DNA of 64,000 nt, taken from positions 30,484,450 through 30,548,449 of the forward strand of contig NC_043756.1 of the NCBI RefSeq assembly GCF_902148845.1, in the 5' to 3' direction. Shown here in pieces: positions 25,923 through 42,144 of this stretch (the first letter of the stretch is position 1; every line of letters begins with the position of its first letter). Both the position numbers and the translations under genes were made by a program. The notes under the pieces were generated by a model. That model searched no databases. It had not been told where the DNA came from and saw nothing but the letters and a program-made list of their open reading frames with translations. The stretch comes from Salarias fasciatus (Eukaryota > Chordata > Actinopteri > Blenniiformes > Blenniidae).

Positions 25923-28900
25923 ACACATGCTTGCCGTTCCCTTCGCAGCATGCAGGGGGCATATCAGATCACATTCCTGCAGAAACTGGCCCTGCTGCTC
26001 CCCTCCTCTGAGAGGGAGGTGTTCGATCTCAGGTCATGTGCAGGTAATCAGAATGTAGCACAGTTATCTTTGTTTAAGGTCAAAGGTTACACCGATAATG
26101 CATCTGATAAGTGACACTATCAAGATTGGTACAATAAGGTTTCTTCTCTTTAGAACTTTTATTTAAAAATCTCTCACAGATTTTTTATATTTTTTTGCAA
26201 AATTATTGTTGAATTGAACTAAGCTTATTTATTCTGAGAATAGGAGCAGCGAAAAAACAAACAGATGTATTTGTAGTAACTGCAGCCACGACTTGGATCT
26301 GCTCGTACACAAACCGGTGGAATGCCATCCCTCATCCGTGCGCGGAGGACTTATCGGAGCTCCGGCACGCAGCTTGTCCTCTCGGCTCTGCAGTCACAGC
26401 AGGGTCAGCCCAGGAGAGCTGCAGCTGCTCTTGCAGCCACATTGCCCCCTGCTGATTCATGGAAAAGTCCATATTTTTTTTTCCACACCTTCTCTGGTAT
26501 CACAACGCTGGGTGAACCAGAAGCTGAACTCACTGCAGTTATTGAGCATCAATCTGCTCTGAAACGCCACTGAGGTGAAAGAATACACACAAGGATTTTT
26601 GCATTTTATGTTTGTGTCTGTGTAAGACTTATACCAGGTTGTTTTTTTTTTTCATTAAATTAACCTTCCCGTCATTGTCGTCGTCTCGTCGCCCAGCCCG
26701 GACTGTGTGATATTTCCGGAGCATTGGTCTTGGTGCATGTGAAGCAATGGCAGCGCTGCACCTCTGTGACGCTGAGTTTCCCCTTCCTGGAGATCCGCTT
26801 CTCCGTATTTCCTCCAATCCCGTTCATTCTTTTCCCCTCCAGTCACGGGGCAGTCGTCACTTCACAGATCATCCGTTCGGCCCGAACTCCTCGGATGCTG
26901 CACACAAAAAGCACCTCACCATAAAAAGCTCCTCCAGGCCTGCGGCACCATTACATGGGTCGAAATGGGAAGAAAAGTTAGTTGTTGGAGAAGAAGAGGC
27001 ACTTCAAGCATCCTGCAGCTCGACAACGTGTGACCCCCACGACACAAATAGCCCTGTGTTGCACCGGTTGCCCCCAAATGTTCGAGCTCCTTCCAGAGGA
27101 AATCTAGAAGGAGCTAATATCTCCTGCTTACGTAAACTCTCTTCCCAGCCATTTCACAAACAAGCCCGTCTCTGATGCTGCCCACGGCTATAAAATCAAG
27201 TCTCCACAGACAGTTACACACTCCACAAGTTTTAAAGATGGAAATTAAAAAAAAAAAAAAAAAAAAGGCACCGAACAAATTGGATTTGGCTGTTAGAGGG
27301 ACCACCGTGAATCATCAGTAGCCCACGGGCATGAGTGTAGCGCCTGGAGACCACGGCTCTGCTGAAGGGACTCTGTCTTCCTCTCGGTCTTCTGACCGTG
27401 AGCGTGCTGGAAATGTTTTCTGAGCTCTTCCAGACGTTCAGAGGGAGCTGAAGCTCATCCTGAAAACCCTCCAATCCAAGAAACCAGTCAGAGAGAATGA
27501 TCTATGCCATCTTAGAGACACAGACTGACTGAAAGTGGAGTAAATAGCAAGAGACTCAGCTCTTACAGCCCTCTGGAGTCTGCAGATTCCTTTCTTCTCT
27601 CCCTGCAGCTACAGCAACATATTCTGTCTCTCAATTACACACTTATGTGAAAACATAGAAAACAAGAGTCAAGTTTTGCTCATAACGCTCATTTCTGCAC
27701 TTATCAGCTGAGAAAACAACAACTGATTACCTTGAACTGCCTAACTTATGATCCCAAAGAGGTTTGTTCTGTTGAATAGGCATTATGGAGCTTTGTTAAC
27801 AAAGACGTTTCCTATCTGTAGAATAACTACGAGCTTTAAGGAGCGTCGGTGCGCTCTTTTTACTATTACTGTGCCAGTAACTGTATTTCTGTAGGCGATC
27901 ACGATGATGTACGGAAGCCTATCAGCGTCAAAAGGCATCACGTGCACGGATGTGTAACTGGACAGAAAGAGTTCACTAAAAATGTGATCATTCCGCAGAA
28001 ACATTTGATAAACTGATCAATATACAGGTTAAATTTGCATGTATCTGTTAATTCCTCTTCCTATCCAATTAAACATCAGTCAAGAAGACCCAAACAGCCA
28101 AGGTTATCGGTTTCAATGGAAATATTTTATTTAAACATTTAAAAGGATTAAAAGGAAAAATAAAAGTCAAAGGCAGAAAACTCTGAGTCGTGGACACCAT
28201 TCACATCAGACGACAGTTATTCAGCTGATGGATCAAATTCATCCAATGATCTACAGCCTTCAAAATGTTTGATCAAAAATGTAGCTAAATCTGTGATCCT
28301 CAGATTTTCCTGCAGCATTTTAAAACATCGGAGTTCCCCCTGCTGACTGACTGCTAGAGCCTTCAGGAAAAAAGACTTTTCTGTGATTTCTGCATCCACA
28401 GAATTCACAGATTGTAGGATTCCCGACTGTTGGATTGTGTCGATTGTGAGTTTGACACTGATGTTTGGTTAATCTGAGATATAATTCAAATTTAAGAGTT
28501 GGCATCACGTCGTTGGCTTTATGCTGTTTTCTTAAACTTTCAGCATTTAATGCTTGACGCAGGATTACGTCTCCTGACCCTCAGAGACTGAGGCCGTTCT
28601 GCTCCTGCTGGATGCTTTCCACTTAAATCCACCGCAATTTGTCGACTCAATCCAGCTTTTAAAGAGCCTCTGTTATTTTTTTTCCAACCCTCCAGAGAAA
28701 CAGGAGGTTTGCAGGCTCGGCTCCGGCTGGATCTCTCAGGCCTGAAACTCCTCCCTGGATCACATGAAAGACGGGGGAACGGTCCAGCGCCCTCAGCATA
28801 TCCCAGCGGTGGCTGCTGTGTTTGGTCCAGAGGAGAGGAGGCTGCTGGATGGACGCTGGGCCCATCTGTAGAAGAACTGGTGAGGTTTTTGAGTTTCTTT

Positions 28901-29139
28901 GCTGTGTCTGTGGATACTTTCATTAGGTCGGCGAAACAGTGTTGGACTGTTTGTATGTTGATCTTGAAAAGAAACTTGTCAGGTAAACAAAGTTTTCTCT
29001 GCAGTGTGGAGGCTGGATCATTCCGCCGTTCCTCCAGAGGATGATAACATCGATCATAGACATGTAGAATTATTCCATATTTCACGCCCACTCTGGGTAA
29101 TAGTAGCAGAAAAGGTTTTGTTTGTTTTTGTTTTGTTTT

Positions 29140-29172
<33 letters not shown>

Positions 29173-29600
29173 TCTGACATGACCTGATATGATTTCCAGT
29201 GTATAACCACGCGTTGCAGTGACCCGGGCAGCTTCATGCAGTCAATAATAACAGTTCTGTCTTCCAGACAGAACATTTTTTTCACCCTGCAAAGTCAGAG
29301 AAGGCAGTGGGGAGGCATTTGACTGCTCATGTGGAAGCCAGCTCCAGTCATGTGCTAGTCTCCCTCTGATCAGCTCACAATGAGAGGGCCGTTATGACGT
29401 CCAGCTGAAAGCCTGCGTGGTGATGGTCCTGCAGGCTCAGGCTGGGGTGAAGGAATTTCACCTTTTCTTTTCAGGTTAACTCACCCCGTCCGTATTGAGC
29501 AAGAACCGACCATCCTGTGTCCACGTTCTGGTGGTTCATGAGAAGAGGAGGCGGATCAGCACCACTGTCGTCGGTCTGCGTGGCAGGTTGAGGCTGCAGG

Positions 29601-32632
<3,032 letters not shown>

Positions 32633-32866
32633 CCGGACCGGCGAGCAGCAGCAGCAGCTTTTCCTTCGTCTGCATCGTGTAACACCTGCTGTGTGTTTTC
32701 AACGCTGAACAAGCACGTCTGTCCCCCGTCAAACTGATGAAGAGATGGTCTGGAGAGGAGAGCAGCTGTGGGGTTTTTATAGCAGCGGTGGTGTTACTTC
32801 ATAATGTTATTTATTCACAGTCTGTACATTGTTATATGACAGGCACAAAGACTTTAAACTTTAAAT

Positions 32867-32872
32867 AATAAA
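32867..32872 (+). terminator. Polyadenylation signal of rab27b
   Basis: AATAAA about 235 bp past the rab27b stop codon. Confidence 0.55.
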
Positions 32873-33628
32873 CTTCCTATTTCCACTCATGACACTTTAG
32901 AAATACTCAAACATGTAAGCAACTTTGAAACAGGTTAATAAATGATTAGAGATTAAATTATACTCACTTGTATGATTAAATACACAGATATGGTGTAAAG
33001 AAGGACAAGTTAACTACAAATTAGCTCACACTGATAGGGAGTTTTTAATATTTAGCAGATTATCAACGTGACCTTGCAATGAGTTCTGAGTCCTCTCCCA
33101 TGCCTGGAGCTTCCTCTGTGGAGTTTGGATGGGCTGGATCAGGTTACCTTCATACAGGCTTCATCTTGTGACTGTGTGTTATAGCTTAAACACAAACCGA
33201 TGACAGCTGGAGGGATATTTGGTGTGCCATGTATGAGTCATCATGTTGAAAGCTGAAGAGCTCTCTAAGGTCTAAGCTAACTATTATGAGCAGATCTTTT
33301 AATCATTTTTTTATTCTTTATTCCAAAAAAGTGGCGCTCAACGAGCCTCAACAACAGCACGTCTGTGAGCAGCATGTCAAACAGGACGTGAAGTAAAGCA
33401 CCTCGGACTGACTGAGGAACCACAACAGTTTGCATCTGGTTCAATTATCTTTCCAACAGATTGAAGAAAGCTCGAAGACATTCTCGAGGATTCCAGAGAA
33501 TGGAGAGCTTTCTGAATCTAAGTGTTGAAGAAAACCATCACATCAGGCAAATATGCCTTATCAGAGAAAAATACCATTTTTATTGGACACGTTGAGGCAT
33601 TGATGGAATATGCAGGCACATACTGTGT

Positions 33629-33635
33629 GTGTATA

Positions 33636-33712
<77 letters not shown>
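33629..33712 (+). repeat. (AT)n microsatellite
   Basis: An AT dinucleotide run of about 80 bp, preceded by a short GT stretch and one GTATAT interruption. It is self-complementary and could extrude a cruciform. Confidence 0.95.
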
Positions 33713-33713
<1 letters not shown>

Positions 33714-36279
33714 GATGTGGAATCGAAACACATTGAAGACATGGCTTTTTAGAAGGATGCCTTGCTTCTGTTCTGTTTCGCGCTGTTTCCGTAAAAGATT
33801 CATGACTTTTATATGACGTGTACATAAGCAGCCAAGCTTTTTTATGCTTTATGGAACAAAGTTGCCATGCAGATCGAACACAAGTACAAGTGTGTTAAAG
33901 GGTTGTTGGAACGAATCATGTACAGGGCTGGATTTGGATTAAAGACGTTTGATGTTTCCGCTTGTCACCGGTCTGGTCGCTCCAACACACTGCTGATCAC
34001 GAGAAGCCCTGCTGCTGCTCCCACAGTCCTTGTCAGCGTCGTGATCTTTTACACACATTCTAAACATTGATTCTGAACATTAAGAGAAAGTTTTTGTTCA
34101 AGAAATAAATGTCCAGCGTACATTTCAGAGCCAGTGGATATTTGAGACGTTTCAGTCGAAAAGAAGACATTCATGGAGTCACAAATAAAATTCACCACAG
34201 AAACTGATATCCAACATCGAAATTCAACATCACAAAGGGATTCCTTTAACAGCATACCTGATATTAATCATTGAACAGATTCCAAAACCCCAAATTAACC
34301 TCTATAATGTCTGCTTTGAACACCTGGTCTTTGGTGCACCTACGAAAAGGGACTACAGAAAATATTTCTACATATCTATGACATCAGTTATATAGCCTAA
34401 AAATTTATATTTTCAACACTTTATCAACAAATACGTTTTCATGGAGTGATTGTATTGCGATTTAAAGACAGGACAGACAAAGCTGATAACCATGTAATTT
34501 AGTCTAAAGACACACAGATGCAAAACAGTGTGTGTGTGTGTGAGGCGGGACGGCAGACCAATGACGGCCACGCTGACTCTGAAATAGAACAACACCAAAA
34601 AAAACCCACTTGTGTATGAGTGTGAATGACTGCATTGATCTGTGTGTTAAACCTCAGCTAAGCCCCAATTTCCAACAGGGAGCACATGTTGCAGAGTCAT
34701 GAGATGGTCATGTGGTCAGCTTATCCGTCATCCTAAGCCCCGTGTCTACGAGTCCGCTCCGCCACAAGAACCCAAGATTATCTACAGGTATAAAAAAATA
34801 AAGCTTGTTGATTCTAACTTTGTCTGTAGAGGTTTGGTCCCACGTGTTATATAGCAGTAGGGTTGTTATTCAGCCTTCAAACAGCTCTCATATAAAGGTG
34901 TTGATGATATTCTTAAGGAATACACCATCAGGAATACAAACAATAGCAAAGAACTGAATTTTTACCCCCAAAACAATTTTCAAAAAGGTTGTATAAAACT
35001 AGCCTAGAAGATTTGTTAGTGCCTCACATGCAATGTCATTTTTATGGACCATGCTGTTTATACAAGATGCAGTAATTCATTCATTCATTTCTCCAGTTAT
35101 CTCACAAACACGGAAACCGATGGTTACGCGGAGAATCTACACGCTCAGTTCCGTTAATGAAAGCTCTACAATAAACGCATTCTCTTCAGTATTGTTCTTT
35201 GAATTCGTGGTAAACCTCAAGATTGGTTGCTCATCAAAGACAGTCTGTCTCAAATTTAGTATTTCCTGATTTTTCTGGCCACGCTAGCACCACAGATTTA
35301 GGTCACAGGCTATGTAAGAAACGTCGGCTTTGCTCGCTGTGATTAACTTCAGCTATTTGGAAAAGTATTTTGGTGGAGATTCAGTAACTGAAACGGACTT
35401 TCTCACAAATGCTACACGTTAAATATTTATACATAAATACTGTGTTTTAATGTTTTTGGTTGTGAAATATTGACATCAACTGCTGTTTGTGTGGTTTTGC
35501 TCTGAAAATGTGAACTACTCTTTCACAAAAATACTAGCCCAGGCCGAATACTGCGCTTAAACCAATAAATCAGCTCGAAATTTAAGCCAAAGTAAATATG
35601 ACTGATCAAATCCTGACATTTGGAAGTGTTGCTAAAGCAATTTTGTTTCAAAAATGTGAAGTTTTCAGTTTGAAAAAAACAAAAAAACTGTTAGCTTAGA
35701 AATTTGGTTCGCATAAAGACTGTAAACAGGGGAAAAGGTAGCCTGGTTCTCTCTAAAGATAAACTGTCAAAAATGCAACAATAACTAACATTTGATGTGT
35801 TTTACTTCTCGGCTCTGTAGAAAAAGTGACTGTTATAGAAAGAGGATAGTGCAACTTGTTACTTCTGTGGCTACATCAGTGTGTCCCAGATCTTGGGTTT
35901 GAAACTACATTTTAGCAACGATTCATTAAAACTTCTCAGAAACACTGAGGCGATGCAGCTTTGGCCGAGCCTGCCTGTCCTGGGTGTCGCGACTGCTGTC
36001 ACAGAATCCTCAAAGCAAAAGATCTGTGAATCCAATGCTGCCGCTCGTGTGGCTACGTGCCGGTCGTATTGTCGGATGATATTTGAAACGGGGGATATTC
36101 TCGGAACCGAGGCCGACGCCACTCTGTGTGTTTCTGTACTGCACTGACGGCGTGTCGCCCCTCATCTGCGTCTGACTTTATGGCTTCTTGTTGGAATGTT
36201 GATTAGAATTCCCAAACATTTGAAGAATCTTCACAAAATTTGAAGTGGACAGTCACACTGTCAACCGAGAATAAAAGAG

Positions 36280-36280
<1 letters not shown>

Positions 36281-36310
<30 letters not shown>

Positions 36311-36330
36311 CGCACACACACACACACACG
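36281..36330 (+). repeat. (CA)n microsatellite with CG interruptions
   Basis: A CA run about 50 bp long interrupted by two internal CG steps, located about 0.6 kb past the st8sia3 stop. Confidence 0.93.
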
Positions 36331-36910
36331 CTTAGTGTACAGTCTTGTAAACGAATACCATTTTCCAGAGTAGTGCAGACTGTCTGACACCTCGTGAGGG
36401 AAAAAGGCCTGAAAACAGGAACTGCACCTCTCTTGAGGCATTGAATCTGATTACAAAAACACACTGATCTAACTCCTTCCCTGAGATTAGGCAGTGATTT
36501 CAGTGTACAGAATCATTCCACTATCGCAAAGGTGATTGATCGATCTGTGATAAGCAGAACTGGAAGATTAAAATATTATTGTTTCCTCGTCTGAAAAAAA
36601 TCCTGCAGACTCCAGCTGAAATAAGCGTTTTGTTCCGTTTGAAACGTGTAGCCACAGCCAACACCCATGCAAAGGAGAGGAATGGAAGCAACTGAGCAGC
36701 GTGGATGCTCCGGACGCAGTACTGAACACGTGTCAGATGAACCACAACGCCGCGAGCCTGACATCTTCATGTGGCGTTACCAGTACGGTGTGAGGGTTTT
36801 TGCAGAATGGTAACAAATTGCTTTTAACACTTATCATGCTTATTGTGTGTGTGTGAGTCACAACAGAAGTGTGGAGTGAGGTGATGGATGGAATCCCGAC
36901 GGCCGGGTGC

Positions 36911-39727
36911 CTAGGAGCAGTGCGTGAGGCTGAGCTTGGTCACGCCGTCCCGGTGCAGCTTGTACAGCAGCTTGAACTCGCTGGGCAGCTGGTGGGTTTC
37001 CTGCCACTTGGTGGTGAATTTGGTCCCCTTCTTGTCGTAGTAGTGGTAAGGCAGCTCCTTGCCTGTGTTGGGGTCCCAGCCGAAGGGCCAGAAGCCGTAG
37101 AGGTGGATCTCGTCGCACATGGCGTAGGCCAGCGTGTACATGAGGATCCCGGTGCTGAGACGCTTGGGAGCAAGGTTCTTCGTCTTCCAGTATCTGACGA
37201 AACAAATGATGGATGACCTGGTCAGGAATCGAAAATAACTGACTAATACCTGTTTAGTACCAAAGCCTCACAATAATATTACTTCCTACTCAAATCCAGG
37301 GAGTATGTAAACTTTAAAAGAAGCAAAAACAACTGACTGCTCGAGTCCCCTGAAACATCTCAGATACATATAAAGCCCGTGCTCTGCTAGACCTGACACT
37401 GCAGAGCTCCTCAGAGTCTATGATCCCAGCTACAACAATAAATAAGGAAGCCAACTCACACCTGCAACTGTTTTGAATTCAGAAACTCTGGGATTTTTGC
37501 TGACAAGTGAAACAGTAGCGGCTGTCCTCTCCAGGAGGCTGAGTGTGTCTGAATATCAGAGTTAAAACCAAGGCTATCCCTCAATAACAAGGTTCAGGCT
37601 CTTCTTGAAATATGTGACTCGGAGAACGAGGAAGCACGGGAAAACCTGAGAGGAGGGAGTCGGCTCTTACTTGTTGACGTCGTGCATGATGTTCCCGGGC
37701 CAGGCCAGCTCCACCTTCAACTGACCCTTGTGCTCCACAAAGAAGTCCACCAGGGTCCGGGTGACGGTGGCTGAGGTATGAAGGAAGAAAGCGGGGATCC
37801 ACAGGATGGCCCCCTCCAGCTTCTTCAGGTTGAGGAAGAAGTTGTTCCTGTCTTGAATGGTCAGCAGGTTGTTGTAGTACCTCTCCAGGATGCTGGGGTT
37901 GAAGGTGGTCAGGTTGGTCTTCCTGCCCACGTCCTTGGAGTAGACCTCCGTCGGGGCGAAGTTGCAGCGGAAGACGAAGTCGGCCTGGTCGATCTCCGGG
38001 CCGCAGTGGCTGCCCGTCAGGATGCCGCTGTTCCCCACCACGGCGCACATGCTGTAGTGCTTGTTGCGGATGGGGGACGTCTCTGGGAGCAGCGACTTGA
38101 AGTTGTTGCTGATGGAGAAGACATACTTGTGGCTGGAGTAGTCGAAGTGCATCAGCTGGCCAACGCGAACGCTGTTCTTTGTGAGGGAGAAGTTGTTGGG
38201 AATGTCAATGTAGCTGAAGATATCTTTCCTGAGAAAAGAAAAACGCATCAACAAGTGTATTTTCAGAAGAGCAATGCATCGTTTAAACATGTTTTCTAAC
38301 AACATCCAAAAATCAAATATCTCAAAAAGTACCAATTTCACATCTGCCTCAAATGATTAAAATGTGATTCAGCCACAAGACAAGGTTCATTATGACGGAC
38401 AAAAACTTACAAGCCCTTTAAACGCCATCATCTGCCAGACAGAAGACTATTCTAGACTGTCTGGGCAGTTTTTACCCAAACAACTAACAGCTGATTCCTG
38501 CTCGGACATGCCCTGTGCGCGATCAAACGCGTAGAAATGAAATGTTTTCAAAAGAGAGCAGAAAGTGAGAGGCTACCTCTGCTGGTAAAACGCCGTCTTG
38601 TTGAACTTCCATTTGGATGGTTTTCCTTGCAGCTCCTCATTCAGGGCGCTAGTTAAGGGGATAAAAGATGGGTCCAGGAAGTTCATGGCAAACTGCGACC
38701 TAAAAACACACCAAAAAAATAACAAGATGAATTATCACATGGAAGAGACGGGTCTCTCAGGTCCCGGCCTGTTTCCTCCTTTTTCACCTTGTTTGCTGCC
38801 TCAGGCATCTCTTTCTTTTTATAGTGAAACGTGCCAAAGGCAAACTGCAGTGTCTCCAGCTTTGAATATTTCAATGACCTGAAAACTGATCATATGTCAC
38901 CATTTTAGTCATTTGATGAAAAAAAACCTGTAGTTATTTTTCTTTAAGCTTGAACACATTTAAAGGTTAACTTGTACCAATTGTCTGCGTACAGTTCATA
39001 AAGATATCAGCATATTGATTTAATCAGTATTTAATCATTGGATAACAGGGTTTTTCAAAGATTGCCTGCAGTGGTTTTGTATATTCACAGCTTATAAATA
39101 TTTCATTAGGAAATGGTTGAACAGTTCGTTCACTACAGGTTCACTAAACGACTGAAGTGCTTTTATGAAGGAAATGTCATTTTTAAACGCTGCTATTAAC
39201 ATGAAATGCAAATGAAACCAAAATGTCTAATTTTATCAGACTAACATGTCCAGAAAGATCAATGAAGCTGGTGTGAAATTACAGGCCTTCAGTGCAGTTT
39301 GGTGACATTCTGAGTTCTCTGGCAAGAGGGGTTTTTTTTCTGATGTTTTCAAGGTGAGGCCTTAAACAGGTCCAAGTGAATAACTGAGACAAATAGCAGC
39401 ATAAATTATCTTCATATGATCAGAAAATATACATTTTCCCATCGATTCTGAGCTCACACTTTTCAGACCCCATAAACTGAGCAGAGGAAGGACATGCAGA
39501 TGAACGCAGTGGTTAAAGCAGAACACCTGAGAGATTCTACTTCCAGTTTTACTCTTATATTCAGTTGTTGTTTCGAGACCTTTCACTGTAATGACTATCT
39601 ATGTCTCACTGCTTCTAATAACTGTGGAAAACACTCACATGCACTCTGTTGTTGAAATGTTCAAACTGAGCACAACTGTTGTAGCTGCTCAGTTTATTTC
39701 TCATCAAATCTGTTAAAATCAGTAACA

Positions 39728-39776
<49 letters not shown>

Positions 39777-39970
39777 CCACCATCTTTGCTGGGTTTTCCC
39801 GTTGCATTCCGTCGTGCTTTAACCTGAGCCCTGAGTTCCTAACCTTCACCCAAAAGTAACCTCAGGCTTAAAACCACATGTTTATCATCAAACAGAGGAG
39901 AATCACGGTGGAGCCCTGCGTGCAGCATCCCACAGGGCAGAGCAACAACAGGGTGCTCCAAGTGTGAGGG

Positions 39971-40051
<81 letters not shown>

Positions 40052-41202
40052 CATGTTGAGCAATGTATTCATTATTCCACTTATTTCCTACAACAGTACA
40101 TCTGAGATCAGAACATGTAAAGTCCAAACCCTGCATGTGTGTGTAAGTGGAGCAGGGCGGGCAGGAGGTGGTCCAATGAGTGAAATTCACTGAATGTACT
40201 CGCTCAGGCTGAGAGGATTTCATTCGAACATAAAACACATTATTTGGACTTCAGGACATATTTGGCCACACCGGTTATTTACTGAATTCAGATACTTTAA
40301 TCCACTTTGCCACAAGTGTGTAAAATCATGCACACAGTGCTGTGCTTCAAACTCTGCACATTTTGAGGAAGGTGCTGTTGTACTTCAAATGAGTCTTTGA
40401 AGGAACTGGCTCTAGAATATGTAAGTGCATGAACCTCCAGCCCTGAGGTCAGCTGACCAGATGATCCTGGACGTTCCTCCATCCCTCATGAAAACCAGAG
40501 ATCCAGTCTCTGCAGTCGTGGTTCCCGCTTCGCTGTTTTAATTTGTTTGTTTCTTATTTTTTTATTGCACTGTAAAGCACTTCGGCTGGCCATAAGCCTC
40601 TTATTTAAAGGTTCTGCACGAGTAAAGTTGTCATTGACGTAACATGAGTGTGTCTGCAGTCCAAAACAAAAGCCTGTGATGATGATGCTCAAACTCCTCT
40701 GGCCTGCAGAGAGCTGACCTCAGCCCCGTCCAGCACCAGAGATCAACTGCCAGCAAGGCCTTCTCATCCAACACCAGTGATCCACAAAACCATTGGAAAG
40801 CTGTTACAGCTGCAGGGAGGCCATCTCCATTCAAAGTGTCAGTGCATACAGACAGCATCGAGCTGGAGTCTCAGCCTGGACCCGCAGCGTCTGGAGGCTG
40901 AGGGCCACATCAGCACTCCGGACAGTTCACCGCCGGACTGACAGGCGGAGCGATGCGCACGGCTCGCGCGCACCAGGCCCACTCGCGTGTGTTTGTGTGT
41001 TGACGCCCACCCTCCCCGCGCGTCTCATCAGGATCAATACTCACCGAAAGCCCGCGTGAAACATGATCCTCGGGCCTCCCATGTAATATTTGGAGGAGGA
41101 GAAGAGGCTGTCTTTTCTCAGGGAGACGTAGCTGATGAGCGACAGGATGAGCACGGCCACGCACAGGATCACCAGACCCAGGGCCTTGGCGATGCGGACC
41201 AT
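36911..41202 (-). CDS. st8sia3: Alpha-2,8-sialyltransferase 8C (ST8SIA3)
   Basis: ST8SIA3 adds alpha-2,8-linked sialic acid to sialylated glycoconjugates in the Golgi, mainly in brain. Four coding exons chain in frame: 41202-41045, 38699-38577, 38228-37671 and 37193-36911, giving about 373 residues against 380 in human. A type II membrane anchor (LGLVILCVAVLILSLISYV) follows a short cytosolic tail. Sialylmotif L is CAVVGNSGILTGSHCG through DFVFRCNFAPTE, and motif S is RLSTGILMYTLAYAMC through LYGFWPFG. The motif III/VS region is HYYDKKGTKFTTKWQE with the invariant His. The C-terminus TKLSLTHCS matches the family's terminal Cys. The ATG at 41202 is the only in-frame Met in the stretch upstream of the anchor (to 41361). 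That upstream stretch contains a CAG/GCC repeat, probably in the 5' UTR. Confidence 0.96.
39734..39771 (+). repeat. (CA)n microsatellite in st8sia3 intron 1
   Basis: A pure CA run of about 38 bp in the large first intron of st8sia3. Confidence 0.95.
39973..40049 (+). repeat. (CA)n microsatellite in st8sia3 intron 1
   Basis: A pure CA run of about 77 bp, the second such tract in this intron. Confidence 0.95.
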
Positions 41203-41698
41203 CTTGGGCGCCTTCTCATTCCCTGCGCGTGTCTGCGGCGAGGCGTTGGCCCGGGCTGTGGTCGCTGCTGCTGCTGCTGCTGCCGCCGCCGGGGGCTGAC
41301 ACCGGCACGCGCACGCGCACGCACACGCCACAAGCACTCTCACTGATGCACATCCGCTCACGCGCTCGCGTGAAATGGTCGGCCGGTGGTCGTGGGCTGC
41401 GCGCGGAGGACGCCTCGGCTCTCATTCCTCCGCTGCCCCGCCGCTCGCGCCTCCTCCTCCTCCTCCTCCTCCCCGCTGCGCTCCGCAGGGCCGCCGCTCC
41501 GATCCAATCCGATCCAGTCCGATCCAATCCGATCCAATCCGATCCAGTCCGATCCAATCCGATCCGGTCCGGGAGATGGAGCAGGAAGGCGTGTGAACGC
41601 AGCCAGGCGCATGCACGACGAGCCCCGATCACCAACCAGCAGCAGCACCAGCAGCACCAGCTGCAGCGGTGGAGTCTGAGAGCATCCCACACCGCCCC

Positions 41699-41700
<2 letters not shown>
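41203..41700 (-). promoter_or_regulatory. GC-rich 5' flank and probable 5' UTR/promoter of st8sia3
   Basis: A CpG-rich block of about 500 bp upstream of the st8sia3 ATG. In the sense orientation it holds a CAG/GCC triplet tract (plus 41265-41290), CG/CA-rich alternating sequence at about 41302-41330, a TCC tract at 41450-41471 and a 10-bp minisatellite. No TATA box is evident. Promoter identity is inferred from position and composition. Confidence 0.5.
41501..41570 (+). repeat. Seven-copy 10-bp minisatellite, unit GATCCAATCC
   Basis: Seven tandem 10-bp units align exactly without indels; variants are GATCCAGTCC and GATCCGGTCC. The unit is not a multiple of three, so it shifts frame at each copy. 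The open frames across it (for example reading RIGSDWIGLD repeats on the minus strand) are repeat artefacts. Confidence 0.95.

Positions 41701-41701
<1 letters not shown>

Positions 41702-41784
<83 letters not shown>
41702..41784 (+). repeat. (CA)n microsatellite upstream of st8sia3
   Basis: A pure CA run of about 83 bp lying 500 bp upstream of the st8sia3 start codon. Confidence 0.95.
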
Positions 41785-41786
<2 letters not shown>

Positions 41787-42107
41787 CCCTGCAGCTCTCT
41801 GCACAAAGGAGAGCCTGTCCCTGAATGAGAGAGAGGAGGGGGGATTACAGGAGACCTGTGATGTTTTAATCTCTGCTTTCAAACAACAGCTCCTGATGGG
41901 CGTCTGCAAATCTACAAATCTGAGGTGTTTCACATTTAGTTGGGAAAAAAGAAGTCCATCTGATGATATTTCTACTCACAGGGACACAGCTGATAAAACC
42001 AGCATGCACCTGCAGGAACACAACCCCCCTTCGCTCTTCTAATCCCTGTGGGAAGGACAAACACCCTGGAAAAATCAGCACAGTGAGAATATACACAGAT
42101 CAAGTTT

Positions 42108-42143
42108 CTGTGCGGAGTTTGCATGTTCTTCCTGGTGTTGGGG
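42108..42143 (+). repeat. SINE-like dispersed repeat, copy 4 (short)
   Basis: TCTGTGCGGAGTTTGCATGT followed by TCTTCCTG, broken off where the poly-G run begins. Confidence 0.55.

Positions 42144-42144
<1 letters not shown>

Larger units (their letters stand above)
24560..29600. other. Intergenic region between acsbg2 and rab27b
   Basis: About 5 kb with no recognisable gene. It contains GT microsatellites flanking an inverted-repeat element (25566-25921), a poly-A tract at 27248-27267 and a CT/CA tract at 29141-29171. The longest open frames (26747-27175 plus, 28540-29169 minus) have no familiar motif and partly run into repeats. A plausible acceptor (TTTTCTTTTCAG, ending near 29474) may start the 5' untranslated part of rab27b's first coding exon. 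Confidence 0.5.
32890..36910. other. Region between the convergent rab27b and st8sia3 genes
   Basis: About 4 kb without recognised coding sequence, AT-rich, with an (AT)n tract and a CA tract. Part of it may be a long st8sia3 3' untranslated region: minus-strand AATAAA candidates (TTTATT on plus) occur near 33311 and 33578. This is inference; no conserved element was identified by eye. Confidence 0.45.

Noticed and set aside
26747-27175. 142-codon plus-strand open frame
   Set aside because: No recognisable domain, no supporting neighbours or splice pattern; it could be chance.
28540-29169. 209-codon minus-strand open frame
   Set aside because: It starts in a CA/CT simple repeat, has no family motif I recognise, no splice context and composition like its non-coding surroundings.
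37778-38299. 173-codon plus-strand open frame
   Set aside because: It is the antisense of st8sia3 exon 3.
41216-41933. Open frames up to 199 codons on both strands near 41.2-41.9 kb with RIGSDWIGLD-type repeats
   Set aside because: They arise from the 10-bp minisatellite, the triplet tract and the CA repeat; no conserved protein is present and the frames shift between copies.
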